A DNA stretch of 64,000 bases from Treponema sp. (GCA_017551705.1 JAFZLA010000070.1:1-64000); one strand, 5' to 3'; positions 8,852 through 16,724 are shown, counted from the stretch's first letter. The notes: a model not told the origin generated them from the sequence alone. Numbers and translations are program-made.

Positions 8852-9598
8852 TTAATCAACTGTGCGCACGACGCGGAAACCAAGATTCCTGTCAGTGGCC
8901 CATGCTTTTTTGCTGTCCCACATATTATCCAATGTGAAGCCTTTCCGGTTTGCATATGAGCCTCCACGAACCTGAGGATCTTTATCCTTCCATAATTCAT
9001 TGATATCCTGTACCCACTCTCTAACATTTCCGCTCATATCGTAAAGACCATATGCATTAGGCTTCTTTTTCGCGACTGGGTGAGTCTTATTCCCACTGTT
9101 TTCGTTGAACCAGCCTACCTTATGAAGGTCATTACTTCCAGAGTATTCATAATCTTCACCACCACTTGCAGCGAATTCCCATTCTATATTTGTTGGAAGT
9201 CTAAAACCATTCTCCCAGTAAACATAATATAGTTCGCCTTCAATACTATCTTCCTGATGAGGTTTATAATCCCATTTTGTTACATCGGCTGTGTCATTGA
9301 CGTAATACACTGGGGCGTAGCCATATTTTTCACTTAACTTATTGCAAAAATAAATTGCGTCATACCAAGATACATGCTCTACGGGTCTATGCCGGCCTTT
9401 AAAATGACTGGGGTTCACGCCCATTATTTCTTCATATAATCCTTGTGTTACCTCTGTAGTCATCACTTCAAGGTTCGTATCTGGAATCTTAACCATTGTC
9501 ACGTCTCTTGATGCCAGCTTTTTCTTGCACGACATAAACATTAATGCCGTAGCAATTAAAGCAGCAACAAGCGCTGAATGTTTAAATAAGTTCTTCAT
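8852..9598 (-). CDS. SUMF1/FGE-fold lipoprotein (paralogue 2)
   Basis: 248 residues from MKNLFKHSALVAALI, a lipoprotein signal ending in FMSC; an open frame extends 24 codons upstream but the lipobox fixes the start. It has all SUMF1 landmarks: TTEVTQGLYEEIMG, HVSWYDAIYFCNKLSEKYGY, GFRLPTNIEWEFA, GLYDMSGNVREW, VRGGSYANR and the end GFRVVRTVD. The C-terminal layout is that of the retroelement target at 27882-29126, but the variable part does not match the template repeat. Likely surface or periplasmic; ligand unknown. Confidence 0.85.
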   Translation of the reverse strand: MKNLFKHSALVAALIATALMFMSCKKKLASRDVTMVKIPDTNLEVMTTEVTQGLYEEIMGVNPSHFKGRHRPVEHVSWYDAIYFCNKLSEKYGYAPVYYVNDTADVTKWDYKPHQEDSIEGELYYVYWENGFRLPTNIEWEFAASGGEDYEYSGSNDLHKVGWFNENSGNKTHPVAKKKPNAYGLYDMSGNVREWVQDINELWKDKDPQVRGGSYANRKGFTLDNMWDSKKAWATDRNLGFRVVRTVD

Positions 9599-9743
9599 AA
9601 AACCTATGGACGCCAGCCCAACTAGATAAAACAATTGAAAGATATGATGATTTTTTTTATTCTCGGCCATAACAATACCTCTAAGTTTTTTTAACCTTGA
9701 TACGACTTAAGGACCGCTCGTAGCGTCCCATCATCGGCAAATT

Positions 9744-10571
9744 TTAGTTTTCCATAACAGTTCGCGCAAGACGTAAACCATTTGTATCTACCCCTAAATA
9801 GTTGAACCCTACATCATCACCATCTATTTTTTTCCATTCGCCTTTCTTGATAGCATAACCAGGAGTTTCAAAATTTCTTCCCCTCCTAACGCATTGATAT
9901 TCTCCAATTCTAGTACAAGCTATTACAACCCCCAAGTCATCCCACCACACTGGTTCATCCACATTACCTAACATATCAAAGAGGCCAAACGCATTAGGCT
10001 TTTTTTTAGCCACAGGATGCATTTTTCCTTCACTATTGTCATTAATCCAAGCAACCTTACTTATGTCGTCACTTCCGGGGTATAGAAAATTTTCTCCAGC
10101 AATCGCGGCATACTCCCATTCCTCGTTTGTAGGCAGGCGAAAACCATTTGCTTTTTTATTCCAAACTACTTTTAATGACAACTCCTTTCCATCGATATTA
10201 TATAGTGTCCAGCCCCATTCTGATACATCTGTCGTGCCGTTCACAGAATACACAGGTTCATATCCATATTTTTCGCTCATCTTATTGCAAAAACAAATCG
10301 CATCATACCAACAAATATTAAAAACAGGTATGTCATCTCCTATTTCTTCCCTAAGCCCTCCTTCTCTTGTAAGACCTGTGAGAAGATCAGGAAGTTCGCC
10401 CATAACTTCTTTATAAAATTTTTGAGTTACTTCGGTATTCATTAATTCAAAATTCCTGCCTGGAATTTTCACCATTTCACATTGCTTTGCAATGTCTTTC
10501 TTTGAGCAAGAAGCAAACGTTGCACACGCCAATGTCGCGGCAACAGCCGCACAAACCATAGATTTTTTCAT
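9744..10571 (-). CDS. SUMF1/FGE-fold lipoprotein (paralogue 3)
   Basis: 275 residues from MKKSMVCAAVAATLA, a lipoprotein signal with FASC; ATG 10571 has GGAGGAATAAAA upstream, better than the start 12 codons earlier. SUMF1 landmarks are NTEVTQKFYKEVMG, NICWYDAICFCNKMSEKYGY, GFRLPTNEEWEYAA and GLFDMLGNV, but the segment after GNV is divergent and the end is GLRLARTVMEN. Lies 19 bp after the unknown gene at 10591-11208, so the two may be cotranscribed. Most divergent of the three. Confidence 0.82.
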   Translation of the reverse strand: MKKSMVCAAVAATLACATFASCSKKDIAKQCEMVKIPGRNFELMNTEVTQKFYKEVMGELPDLLTGLTREGGLREEIGDDIPVFNICWYDAICFCNKMSEKYGYEPVYSVNGTTDVSEWGWTLYNIDGKELSLKVVWNKKANGFRLPTNEEWEYAAIAGENFLYPGSDDISKVAWINDNSEGKMHPVAKKKPNAFGLFDMLGNVDEPVWWDDLGVVIACTRIGEYQCVRRGRNFETPGYAIKKGEWKKIDGDDVGFNYLGVDTNGLRLARTVMEN

Positions 10572-10590
10572 TTTTATTCCTCCAAAATGT

Positions 10591-11208
10591 TTATTGATTT
10601 TCTGCAAGTTTTTTCTTTAATTCGTCAATAAGGTTCAAAAAGAATTTTTTTGAATTTGGTAACAGTCTATCCAAATCGTCTTTTGTCAATTTTATTTCCT
10701 CCCCTTGACGCCAACGACCTCTGTTTTTCTTCTTAAGTTCATTGCTTACAATTTCTTTGTGCTTTAAGCAATTGTTCAACTCGCGCAGTTCATCAAAACT
10801 ATTAAAAAGCTCAATTTTTTTAATAATAATTGAAAAAAGGTTCTTAAACGCTTTTTCAATTTTCTTGAAGTCAAACCGCTCGATTTTCTTATTATAAATC
10901 GTATAACTATGATCATAAATATTAAGAATGTCCTTTAGTTTTATTTCTATTCGACTATAAAGAAGGACTACAAGCGCTTTGTACATTTCTTTTTCATAAC
11001 CTTCATAGAGATCGTATTCTTCCTCTATTCCGGGATAAACATCTTCTGGATCAGCGTTTTCTATTTTTGACGCTTTTTCATATTTCTTTTTTAGTTCAGA
11101 GTCAATTTTTAAGGCCTGACTTAGAACGATATCCTTAAAGGAATCAAAATCGTTAAAATCTTGATATAAATTTGCGTTCAATCGAATTTGCAATAGTTTG
11201 CCTGCCAT
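10591..11208 (-). CDS. Hypothetical protein, helical and lysine-rich
   Basis: 205 residues from MAGKLLQIRL; ATG 11208 follows GGAGGATAAT, which decides the start over an ATG four codons earlier. The protein is highly charged, rich in Lys, Glu, Asp and Ile, with long predicted helices and no signal peptide or membrane span. RIEIKLKDILNIYD and LRELNNCLKHK suggest a HEPN-like or RiboL-like helical fold, but this is weak. AT-rich; sits at the start of the SUMF1 cluster transcript. Confidence 0.6.
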   Translation of the reverse strand: MAGKLLQIRLNANLYQDFNDFDSFKDIVLSQALKIDSELKKKYEKASKIENADPEDVYPGIEEEYDLYEGYEKEMYKALVVLLYSRIEIKLKDILNIYDHSYTIYNKKIERFDFKKIEKAFKNLFSIIIKKIELFNSFDELRELNNCLKHKEIVSNELKKKNRGRWRQGEEIKLTKDDLDRLLPNSKKFFLNLIDELKKKLAENQ

Positions 11209-11373
11209 ATTATCCTCCAACTCAACTTTGTCTTAAATGCTGGGTTGTTTTAATATTATAGCGCTAAATGCCTATTAGTGCAAGAAAAATTCGGCATTAA
11301 ACAGCGTTTTTATCAATAAAACCATCTTTTAATGTTGTGTTTTATAAGGGAATCTGATTATAAAATTTGACGC

Positions 11374-11685
11374 ATGAATTCAAAAGAAATCTTTGGCCAA
11401 AACCTCAAGCACTTTAGAAAATTGAACAAAATCACCCAGGAAGAGCTTTCGGAAAAACTTGGAATAACGCCAAACCATCTAAGCCGCATAGAAAACGGAA
11501 AATCCTTTGTCACCGCCGAGGTCCTTGACGCCCTCTGCGTGATTTTCAAGATAAGCCCGGCGACTTTCTTTTACACAAAAAACGAATTCTCAGGCGACGA
11601 CAGCCTTTTTACAAAAATCGACAATATAATCGATACAGAGCTTGTCATACTGGCAAGCCAGCTAAAAGAAAAAATCCGAAGATAA
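11374..11685 (+). CDS. XRE-family helix-turn-helix regulator
   Basis: 103 residues. The first 65 form a Cro/CI-type helix-turn-helix (FGQNLKHFRKLNKITQEELS, LGITPNHLSRIENGKS); the rest is a short helical tail. A DNA-binding repressor whose operator is unknown. A TATAAA box lies 9 nt before the ATG with TTGTGT 18 bp further up, so the mRNA is nearly leaderless. Stands alone, upstream of the HigBA pair. Confidence 0.85.
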   Translation: MNSKEIFGQNLKHFRKLNKITQEELSEKLGITPNHLSRIENGKSFVTAEVLDALCVIFKISPATFFYTKNEFSGDDSLFTKIDNIIDTELVILASQLKEKIRR

Positions 11686-11747
11686 TCTCCCGCCCGCTCC
11701 ACCGTTCCCTCAAAGATAAATAGAATCAAAATTAGAGTATTTTTTTC

Positions 11748-11777
11748 TTGACACCAATATAACGTATATGTTATACT
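11748..11777 (+). promoter_or_regulatory. higBA promoter with internal palindrome
   Basis: TTGACA (11748-11753), 18-bp spacer, TATACT (11772-11777). The palindrome TATAAC-GTATAT-GTTATA (11758-11775) covers spacer and -10 and is well placed as the HigA autorepression operator. The toxin ATG follows the -10 by only 7 nt, so the mRNA should be leaderless. Confidence 0.75.
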
Positions 11778-11784
11778 AAAAAAC

Positions 11785-12159
11785 ATGGGATATGAGATAG
11801 AATTTTATAAAACTCAAACTGGGCGAGTTCCTGTGGATGAGTTCATAAAATCGCTCCAAGGAAAGCAAGTCGCTAAAATATTGCAGGATATCACTTTGCT
11901 TCAGGAAATGGGCGCGGCTTTGCGTTTTCCCTATATCGATTCCATAAAAGGCGAAAAATACAAGGGCTTGATGGAACTGCGCACAAAACATGCAAGCAAT
12001 ATTTTCAGAACGTTCTATTTTGTTCTTGTAAAAGACGCAAAGACAAAAAAGCAAAAGGCCGTTCTGCTTCACGCGATTCAAAAGAAAACGGATAAAACGC
12101 CAAAAAAGGAACTTGAAACAGCGCTGGCTCGAATGAAAGACTATAAATCTAGGGGGTGA
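11785..12159 (+). CDS. higB: Type II toxin, HigB / RelE-like (Gp49 family)
   Basis: 124 residues of the phage-derived Gp49/HigB-like family, ribosome-dependent mRNA interferases. MGYEIEFYKTQTGRVPVDEFI, then a segment ALRFPYIDSIKG...GLMELRTKH...FRTFYFVL, is the conserved pattern, with arginines in the RelE-like sheet. The stop lies just upstream of the antitoxin ATG, so the two are translationally linked. Toxin before antitoxin is the HigBA order. Activity is inferred from family membership. Confidence 0.85.
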   Translation: MGYEIEFYKTQTGRVPVDEFIKSLQGKQVAKILQDITLLQEMGAALRFPYIDSIKGEKYKGLMELRTKHASNIFRTFYFVLVKDAKTKKQKAVLLHAIQKKTDKTPKKELETALARMKDYKSRG

Positions 12160-12164
12160 CCATT

Positions 12165-12437
12165 ATGGATGATTTGGATAGACTAAAAGCGGAACTTTTC
12201 AAAGACCCGGAGTTTAAGGCGGAGTACGACGCGCTTGAGCCGGAGTATCAGTTGATACGCCAGATTATTAAGGCACGCGCCGAAAAAAAAATGACCCAAA
12301 AAGAGCTTGCCGAAAAAATCGGCACAAAGCAGTCAAGCATCGCGCGTCTCGAAGGCGGAACTTACAATCCGTCTTTTCAATTCTTGCAAAAGGTCGCAGG
12401 CGCTTTGGGCAAGCGGCTTTCCTTTGCGCTAATATAG
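12165..12437 (+). CDS. higA: Antitoxin HigA, XRE family
   Basis: 90 residues from ATG 12165 (GGGGGTGACC upstream); a GTG three codons earlier is possible. The helix-turn-helix MTQKELAEKIGTKQSSIARL is followed by GGTYNPSFQFLQKVAGALGK, typical of HigA-type antitoxins. Binds the HigB toxin and represses their joint promoter (family knowledge); the palindrome at 11758-11775 is the likely operator. Confidence 0.85.
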   Translation: MDDLDRLKAELFKDPEFKAEYDALEPEYQLIRQIIKARAEKKMTQKELAEKIGTKQSSIARLEGGTYNPSFQFLQKVAGALGKRLSFALI

Positions 12438-12541
12438 CGCGTCGGCCGCAGCACTAAATAATTCCGTTCCCCTTCCTATAAATAAAAACTTGACTTGTTG
12501 TGTAAAATTGTGTATTTTTAAATCAAACAGGGGGAAGCAAA

Positions 12542-12925
12542 ATGAAATACGTTTATTCAGCAACCTTCAAAGAAGAAGACGGCAAGGTTTACGCGCGGAC
12601 GCCCGACTTGGATGGCTGCGTCACCACAGGCAAGGACTGGGCGGACGCGATAGAGCAAATGTCCGACGCAATGGCAGCCTGGCTTTGCGTGGCCGAAGAC
12701 CAAGGACTCCCCATTCCTGCCCCCACTCCGCAACACAAAATTGCGCTGGAGCCGGGCCAGGTCATCTCAATCATCAAGGCCGACACGATGGAATACCGCG
12801 CCAAGACCGACACACGGGCGGTGCGCAAAAACGTCTCGCTGCCCGCCTTTTTGGCTCGCCTTGCCGACCGCCGCCGCGTCAACTGCTCCCAAGTCCTGCA
12901 AGACGCCCTGATGGCAATGTTTTAA
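12542..12925 (+). CDS. HicB-family antitoxin-like protein without a HicA partner
   Basis: 127 residues. The N-terminal half KYVYSATFKEEDGKVYARTPDLDGCVTTGKD is the HicB partially degraded RNase-H fold; the C-terminal half VSLPAFLARLADRRRVNCSQVLQDAL looks like a ribbon-helix-helix DNA-binding tail. GGGGGAAGC precedes the ATG. HicB normally follows a roughly 60-residue HicA toxin; the 104 bp upstream and 115 bp downstream cannot encode one, so this is an orphan antitoxin or solitary regulator. Promoter candidate TTGACT-N17-TATTTT at about 12490-12518. Confidence 0.8.
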   Translation: MKYVYSATFKEEDGKVYARTPDLDGCVTTGKDWADAIEQMSDAMAAWLCVAEDQGLPIPAPTPQHKIALEPGQVISIIKADTMEYRAKTDTRAVRKNVSLPAFLARLADRRRVNCSQVLQDALMAMF

Positions 12926-13040
12926 GGGAAGAAATACGCAACAGTTTCTGTGAGTTCATTGTTACATTCTGCCCGCAAATTTTTTGTAGAAAAAAAGCAA
13001 AGAATATGTTATAATAGCCACGTTAAAGGTTAGCAAAACT

Positions 13041-13280
13041 ATGCCAACAGTTTTTGTAGAAGGCGGAAGCAGATATTATTTTTTCTCAAAAGAAGAAACA
13101 AGGATGCACGTTCATGTTTCAACTCCAAACGGAGAGGCCAAGATTTGGCTGGAACCTGAAATCAGCGTTGCAAAAGCGATAAATCTGTCAAAAGTAGAAA
13201 TTAACGAAATAGAAAAAATTGCGGCTCGCCGCAAGGAGGAACTAATTGACGCTTGGAACAAACACTTTAAGAAAATGTGA
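13041..13280 (+). CDS. DUF4160 protein (putative toxin-antitoxin component)
   Basis: 79 residues starting MPTVFVEGGSRYYFFSKEET and continuing with RMHVHVSTPNGEAKIWLEP, the hallmark of DUF4160. Members sit next to DUF2442 genes and have been proposed as toxin-antitoxin pairs; no activity is provable here. Overlaps or abuts the DUF2442 gene downstream. A related DUF4160 copy, with the partner upstream instead, lies at 49412-49690. Confidence 0.8.
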   Translation: MPTVFVEGGSRYYFFSKEETRMHVHVSTPNGEAKIWLEPEISVAKAINLSKVEINEIEKIAARRKEELIDAWNKHFKKM

Positions 13281-13293
13281 ACAAGGCGCGGAA

Positions 13294-13518
13294 GTGACAA
13301 ACATTTCTCCTTTTGGCTTTTGGCTCTTGGCAAATGAAAAAGAATACTTTGTGAACTACAAGGACTACCCTGTTTTTGAAAACGCCGCCATTAAACAAAT
13401 CGCTGAAGTAGAATCAGACGCAGAAGGCAACTTGCATTGGCCGTCGCTTGACGCGGACATAGAATTGGAGGCATTGGAAAATCCGGAAGCCTACCCTCTA
13501 ACCTATCAAGAAAATTAA
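13294..13518 (+). CDS. DUF2442 protein (partner of DUF4160)
   Basis: About 74 residues from GTG 13294: VTNISPFGFWLLANEKEYFV...YPVFENAAIKQIAEVE...LHWPSLDADIELEALENPE, the typical DUF2442 pattern. The frame is open back to 13246 (TTG), overlapping the DUF4160 gene, so the start is uncertain. The VTNISPFGFWLL start is usual for the family. Small, possibly DNA-binding antitoxin partner (inference). Confidence 0.8.
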   Translation: MTNISPFGFWLLANEKEYFVNYKDYPVFENAAIKQIAEVESDAEGNLHWPSLDADIELEALENPEAYPLTYQEN

Positions 13519-13532
13519 TCGGAGGCTCGCCT

Positions 13533-14174
13533 ATGAACAAAATCTTTGAAATATTCCAACAGACAAAAATAATTCCCGTAATAACGATCGAGGACGCCGC
13601 CAACGCGGTGCCACTTGCAAACGCGCTTTTGAAGGGCGGAATAAAAATTGCCGAAATCACTTACCGCACGGACGCGGCGCCAAAGGCGATAAGCGAGCTT
13701 AGCGCGCATTGTCCCGACGTTTTGGCGGGAGCGGGAACGGTGACGACAGTCGCTCAGGCTCAAGAGGCCATCGCGTGCGGAGCAAAGTTTATCGTGATGC
13801 CAGGCTTTGACAAAGAAATCGTCGAATACTGCAAAAGCCGCGACGTGGCGGTGATTCCAGGAGTGGCCACGCCGACAGAGATTACAAGCGCGATTCAGTT
13901 GGGCTTGCAAGTTCTAAAGCTTTTCCCAGCAGAGCTTTTGGGCGGAACGGAATTTTTGGACGCGATGGCGGGCCCCTTCCCCAAAACTAAATTCATTCCC
14001 ACAGGCGGAATCACGGCCGAGAACGCCGCCTTGTACTTGGCCAAGCAAAACGTCTTGGCGGTGGGCGGCTCTTGGATTGTCAAAAAAGAATTCATCAGCG
14101 GAAAAAAGTGGGACATAATCACCGCCGAAGCTGAGAAGGCCTTGATGTTCCTTCCCCGCGCGATGACAAAATGA
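13533..14174 (+). CDS. eda: KDPG/KHG aldolase
   Basis: 213 residues of the class I 2-keto-3-deoxy-6-phosphogluconate / 4-hydroxy-2-oxoglutarate aldolase family, splitting KDPG to pyruvate and glyceraldehyde 3-phosphate. Landmarks are IIPVITIEDA, the base glutamate in AEITYRTDAAP (near 41), GAGTVTTVAQAQEA (near 68), FIVMPGFDKEIV (near 90), the Schiff-base lysine in LKLFPAE (near 130) and the phosphate loop FIPTGGITAEN. Ribosome site CGGAGG precedes. No kdgK or uxu genes are beside it, so its pathway is not fixed by context. Confidence 0.92.
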   Translation: MNKIFEIFQQTKIIPVITIEDAANAVPLANALLKGGIKIAEITYRTDAAPKAISELSAHCPDVLAGAGTVTTVAQAQEAIACGAKFIVMPGFDKEIVEYCKSRDVAVIPGVATPTEITSAIQLGLQVLKLFPAELLGGTEFLDAMAGPFPKTKFIPTGGITAENAALYLAKQNVLAVGGSWIVKKEFISGKKWDIITAEAEKALMFLPRAMTK

Positions 14175-14226
14175 ACGCGATGTTTTAAGCCGAGCCTTAC
14201 GCGAGGCTTAAAACTCGACATAAAAA

Positions 14227-14253
14227 AAAGGCCGCAAAAGCGGCCTTTTTTTT
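14227..14253. terminator. Bidirectional terminator between eda and apt
   Basis: AAAGGCCGC-AAAA-GCGGCCTTT with eight A before and eight T after; a 9-bp stem serving both convergent genes. The T run reaches the apt stop codon. Confidence 0.92.
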
Positions 14254-14791
14254 ATACACCGTGAAAGTCGATGAGCGTGGTGACGTTGGCGGGAGCCAGA
14301 GCCTTGGCGTAGTTTAGGTCAGGAAGGCCAATCACGCCAAAAAAGTCGGTCACGACTCCGCCGCCCTGCTCTATCACGTTGCGCGCCGCGGCAAGCGTTC
14401 CGCCTGTGGCGATAAGGTCGTCTACAATCAAGTAATTTTTTCCGCGCTCGATGTCGGCCTTGTGGGCTTCGATTTCGGCGGTTCCGTATTCAAGAGAATA
14501 CTTGCAAGAGTATGTTTCTCCTGGGAGCTTTCCCTTTTTGCGAATCAGGATTTGCGGAATTGAAAGACGCTCCGCAAAAGGCGCGCCGAACAAAAATCCG
14601 CGCGACTCAACGGCGGCCACCGCGTCGATTTTTTTGTCCTTGTAAAGCTCGACCATTTTGTCGATGCAAAACTTAAAGACATCGGGCTTTGTCAAAACGC
14701 TGGTGATGTCGTAAAAAAGAATTCCCGGCTTGGGAAAGTCGGGAACGCGCCTTATGGACTTGTCCAAAAATTCAATTTCGCTTGCGTTCAT
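14252..14791 (-). CDS. apt: Adenine phosphoribosyltransferase
   Basis: 179 residues; salvages adenine to AMP with PRPP in the cytoplasm. The PRPP-binding signature is LIVDDLIATGGTLAAA near residues 122-136, with AAVESRGFLFGAPFA near 60 and RKKGKLPGE near 82, all typical of Apt. A TAAGAT box (with TAGACA 18 bp above it) ends only 6 nt before the ATG, so the transcript is probably leaderless. Confidence 0.95.
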   Translation of the reverse strand: MNASEIEFLDKSIRRVPDFPKPGILFYDITSVLTKPDVFKFCIDKMVELYKDKKIDAVAAVESRGFLFGAPFAERLSIPQILIRKKGKLPGETYSCKYSLEYGTAEIEAHKADIERGKNYLIVDDLIATGGTLAAARNVIEQGGGVVTDFFGVIGLPDLNYAKALAPANVTTLIDFHGV

Positions 14792-14847
14792 GCCGCCATC
14801 TTACCATAAAACGGGCCTTTTTGTCTATGGAAAGGCCTTGCGTTGAC

Positions 14848-14876
14848 TTGCAAAACAAGCGTTCATGCTTTATAAT
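14848..14876 (+). promoter_or_regulatory. Promoter for leaderless mRNA of the pentapeptide-like gene
   Basis: TTGCAA (14848-14853), 17-bp spacer, TATAAT (14871-14876). The ATG at 14883 is 7 nt after the -10, on the expected start of transcription. Confidence 0.75.
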
Positions 14877-14882
14877 GGAAGA

Positions 14883-15530
14883 ATGTTCCAGCAGAACAGG
14901 TGCCTTGCCGAAGGCTGCAAAAAAGCGTCTCTTTCCGTCTTCAACTACTACGGCGAAATCGCCGAGGGCGAAAGCTATTGCATGGACCATATCCCCGACC
15001 AGCAAAAAATCAAGGAAGACATTTACAACTACATTAACCAGCGGCAAAAAATCGTGGGCCTCAACGCCAGCGGCATCACCTTTGAGAACATTGACCTGAC
15101 AGACAAACGCTTTTACGGCTGCAACTTCCAAAACTGCCGCTTTATCAACATCCACTCGACAAAGTTCCGCTCGCGAATGAGTTTTTTTGACCATTCGATT
15201 TTTTCGGACTGCGCGATGCTTGAGAGCAACATGCAGTTCACATCTTTTGGCGGCTGCATTTTTTCGCACATCCTTCTTACAGGTAGCGACATGATCCACG
15301 ACAACTTTTGCGGAATCCAAGCATACCAGTCTTCGTTTGACGATTCGGACTTGTACAATTCCCGCTTTATCGGGGCAAAGCTTGTGGACACTTCGTTCCG
15401 AAACTGCAACATCAAGAACACGATGTTCTTCAACATAGAAAAGCAAAACCTTTTGTTCAAGTCGTCCAACCTTCGCGAGGCGATTTTTGACGAGCGCGGA
15501 AGCGAAATGTTCCTAAGGGACTCGGAGTGA
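14883..15530 (+). CDS. Pentapeptide-repeat-like protein with N-terminal Cys/His motif
   Basis: 215 residues from MFQQNRCLAEGCKKA; the ATG sits 7 nt after TATAAT, which decides it over an ATG six codons earlier. An N-terminal CLAEGC...YCMDH pattern could bind zinc. From about residue 60 there is a loose pentapeptide-like right-handed helix (FENIDLTDKRFYGCNF, then FINIHSTKFRS, SDMIHDNFCG, NSRFIGAKLVDTSF). Such folds act as scaffolds or DNA mimics; the role here is unknown. The next gene starts 7 bp downstream, suggesting an operon of three. Confidence 0.75.
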   Translation: MFQQNRCLAEGCKKASLSVFNYYGEIAEGESYCMDHIPDQQKIKEDIYNYINQRQKIVGLNASGITFENIDLTDKRFYGCNFQNCRFINIHSTKFRSRMSFFDHSIFSDCAMLESNMQFTSFGGCIFSHILLTGSDMIHDNFCGIQAYQSSFDDSDLYNSRFIGAKLVDTSFRNCNIKNTMFFNIEKQNLLFKSSNLREAIFDERGSEMFLRDSE

Positions 15531-15537
15531 GGCGCGG

Positions 15538-16110
15538 ATGAAACTTTACTTTCACTTGAACTTGGAAGGTTTTTCAAACTGCTACGTAATCGTAAACGAA
15601 AAGTCTCGCGAGGCCATCATCATAGACCCCGGCCAAATCACGACCGAAATCATAACCCACATCGAAACCGGCGGCTACAAGCTGGCGGGCGTCTTGATCT
15701 CGCACAACCACGGAAGCCATGTGGCCGGCCTTGCCACCTTGCGCAAAATCTACAAGCCTCAAATCTACGCTGCCGACTGGGAAGTTGCCGGAAACGACAC
15801 CAACGTGCTTAAGGACGACGGCGTTGTCCAAGTTGCCGGCCTTGACGTTGAATACTTTTCTTTGCCGGGCCACACGAACGACTCGATGGTTTACAAAGTG
15901 GGGAACGTTCTCTTTACCGGCGACTCCCTAAGCGCCTGCAAAATCGGAAGCACTAACTCCAAGTTCTCCGAACGAACTTTGGTAAAAAACATCAAGCAAA
16001 AAATTCTTAGCCAAACCGACGACACGGTCATAATGCCGGGACACGGGCCGCCGAGCACCGTCGCCGTCGAGCGCGAGTTCAACCCAAAATTGGCCCAAGC
16101 GCAAAAATGA
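15538..16110 (+). CDS. Metallo-beta-lactamase-fold hydrolase with altered metal site
   Basis: 190 residues of the glyoxalase-II-like branch. The usual HxHxDH metal motif reads H56-N-H58-G-S60-H61: the aspartate that binds the second metal is replaced by serine. Other ligands are present (LPGHTND His112, FTGDS Asp129, MPGHGP His169). The enzyme may hold one metal or act differently; family members hydrolyse thioesters or are persulfide dioxygenases. Stop overlaps the next gene by four bases (ATGA). Confidence 0.85.
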   Translation: MKLYFHLNLEGFSNCYVIVNEKSREAIIIDPGQITTEIITHIETGGYKLAGVLISHNHGSHVAGLATLRKIYKPQIYAADWEVAGNDTNVLKDDGVVQVAGLDVEYFSLPGHTNDSMVYKVGNVLFTGDSLSACKIGSTNSKFSERTLVKNIKQKILSQTDDTVIMPGHGPPSTVAVEREFNPKLAQAQK

Positions 16111-16724
16111 CTTTTAACGCCATAAAGCTAAATCCTTCGCAAGAGCTTAAGCTGGTCCAAGCGGCAAACGATTTGCTAGGACCCGGCGGCCCTCTTTTGC
16201 CCGGCCCGCAAAAAGGCCTTGTCCGCCAACCGATAGAGCAAGGCCAGCCGATTTTTTTGCGCCCCCTTTTATGCATCCTGCCCGACGATTTTGGCAAAGA
16301 AGAATTTTTGTCTATAGAAAAGTTTGAGATATTTTTGCCGCGCAAAAAAAGTCCGCCGCAAAACAAGCCCCTTTGCTTTTGGGCAAAAATTTGGACAAGG
16401 CCTGGATCCCCTGCAAACGATTGCCCGCCCGCAAACGATTGCCCGCCCGCAAACGATTGCCCGCCCGCAAACGATTGCCAGCCCGCAAACGCTGGGGTTC
16501 CGATCATCGCGCCAATTCCATTTGCGCTGGACTTTTCGTTTGCGGCGGATTTTAGCTTGCAAAAAGTCTTTGAGCTTGCAAAAGATTTGGCGGGCAACAA
16601 CGGTTCGGCAGAAAAAGAGTTTGAACCGGATAGCCTTTACAACCCTTCCTCATTCAAGCTGTGCGAGGCTTGGGCCTCCAAAAACCAATGGAAGCTCTAC
16701 GACTTGGCTTGGAAAAAACTTTAA
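16107..16724 (+). CDS. Hypothetical protein with PPANDC tandem repeats
   Basis: 205 residues, unrecognised, no signal peptide. Starts MTFNAIKLNPSQEL in a four-base overlap with the hydrolase gene. Near residues 103-127 a hexapeptide (P-P-A-N-D-C type) is repeated four to five times, coded by an 18-bp tandem repeat, so length may vary between strains. The parts before (LRPLLCILPDDF) and after (LCEAWASKNQWKLYDL) look like ordinary folded protein; in spirochaetes such proteins follow the hydrolase gene, but I cannot assign a function. Confidence 0.65.
   Translation: MTFNAIKLNPSQELKLVQAANDLLGPGGPLLPGPQKGLVRQPIEQGQPIFLRPLLCILPDDFGKEEFLSIEKFEIFLPRKKSPPQNKPLCFWAKIWTRPGSPANDCPPANDCPPANDCPPANDCQPANAGVPIIAPIPFALDFSFAADFSLQKVFELAKDLAGNNGSAEKEFEPDSLYNPSSFKLCEAWASKNQWKLYDLAWKKL
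16413..16492 (+). repeat. 18-bp in-frame tandem repeat
   Basis: Unit GCAAACGATTGCCCGCCC, copies at 16413, 16431, 16449, 16467 (one change) and a partial one at 16485. Because 18 is a multiple of three, copy-number change keeps the reading frame. Confidence 0.95.

Noticed and set aside
8075-10571. SUMF1 paralogues as further VRs of the same DGR
   Set aside because: Only the conserved GFRV(V/A)R end resembles the template; the preceding loops do not align with the TR even allowing free adenine positions.
12438-13040. HicA toxin next to the orphan HicB
   Set aside because: No open frame of about 60 codons with the HicA pattern fits in the flanking gaps on either strand.
16413-16492. Possible CRISPR array
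   Set aside because: The repeat units are directly adjacent with no spacers, in frame inside a gene; it is a minisatellite. No CRISPR array or cas gene was seen anywhere in the window.
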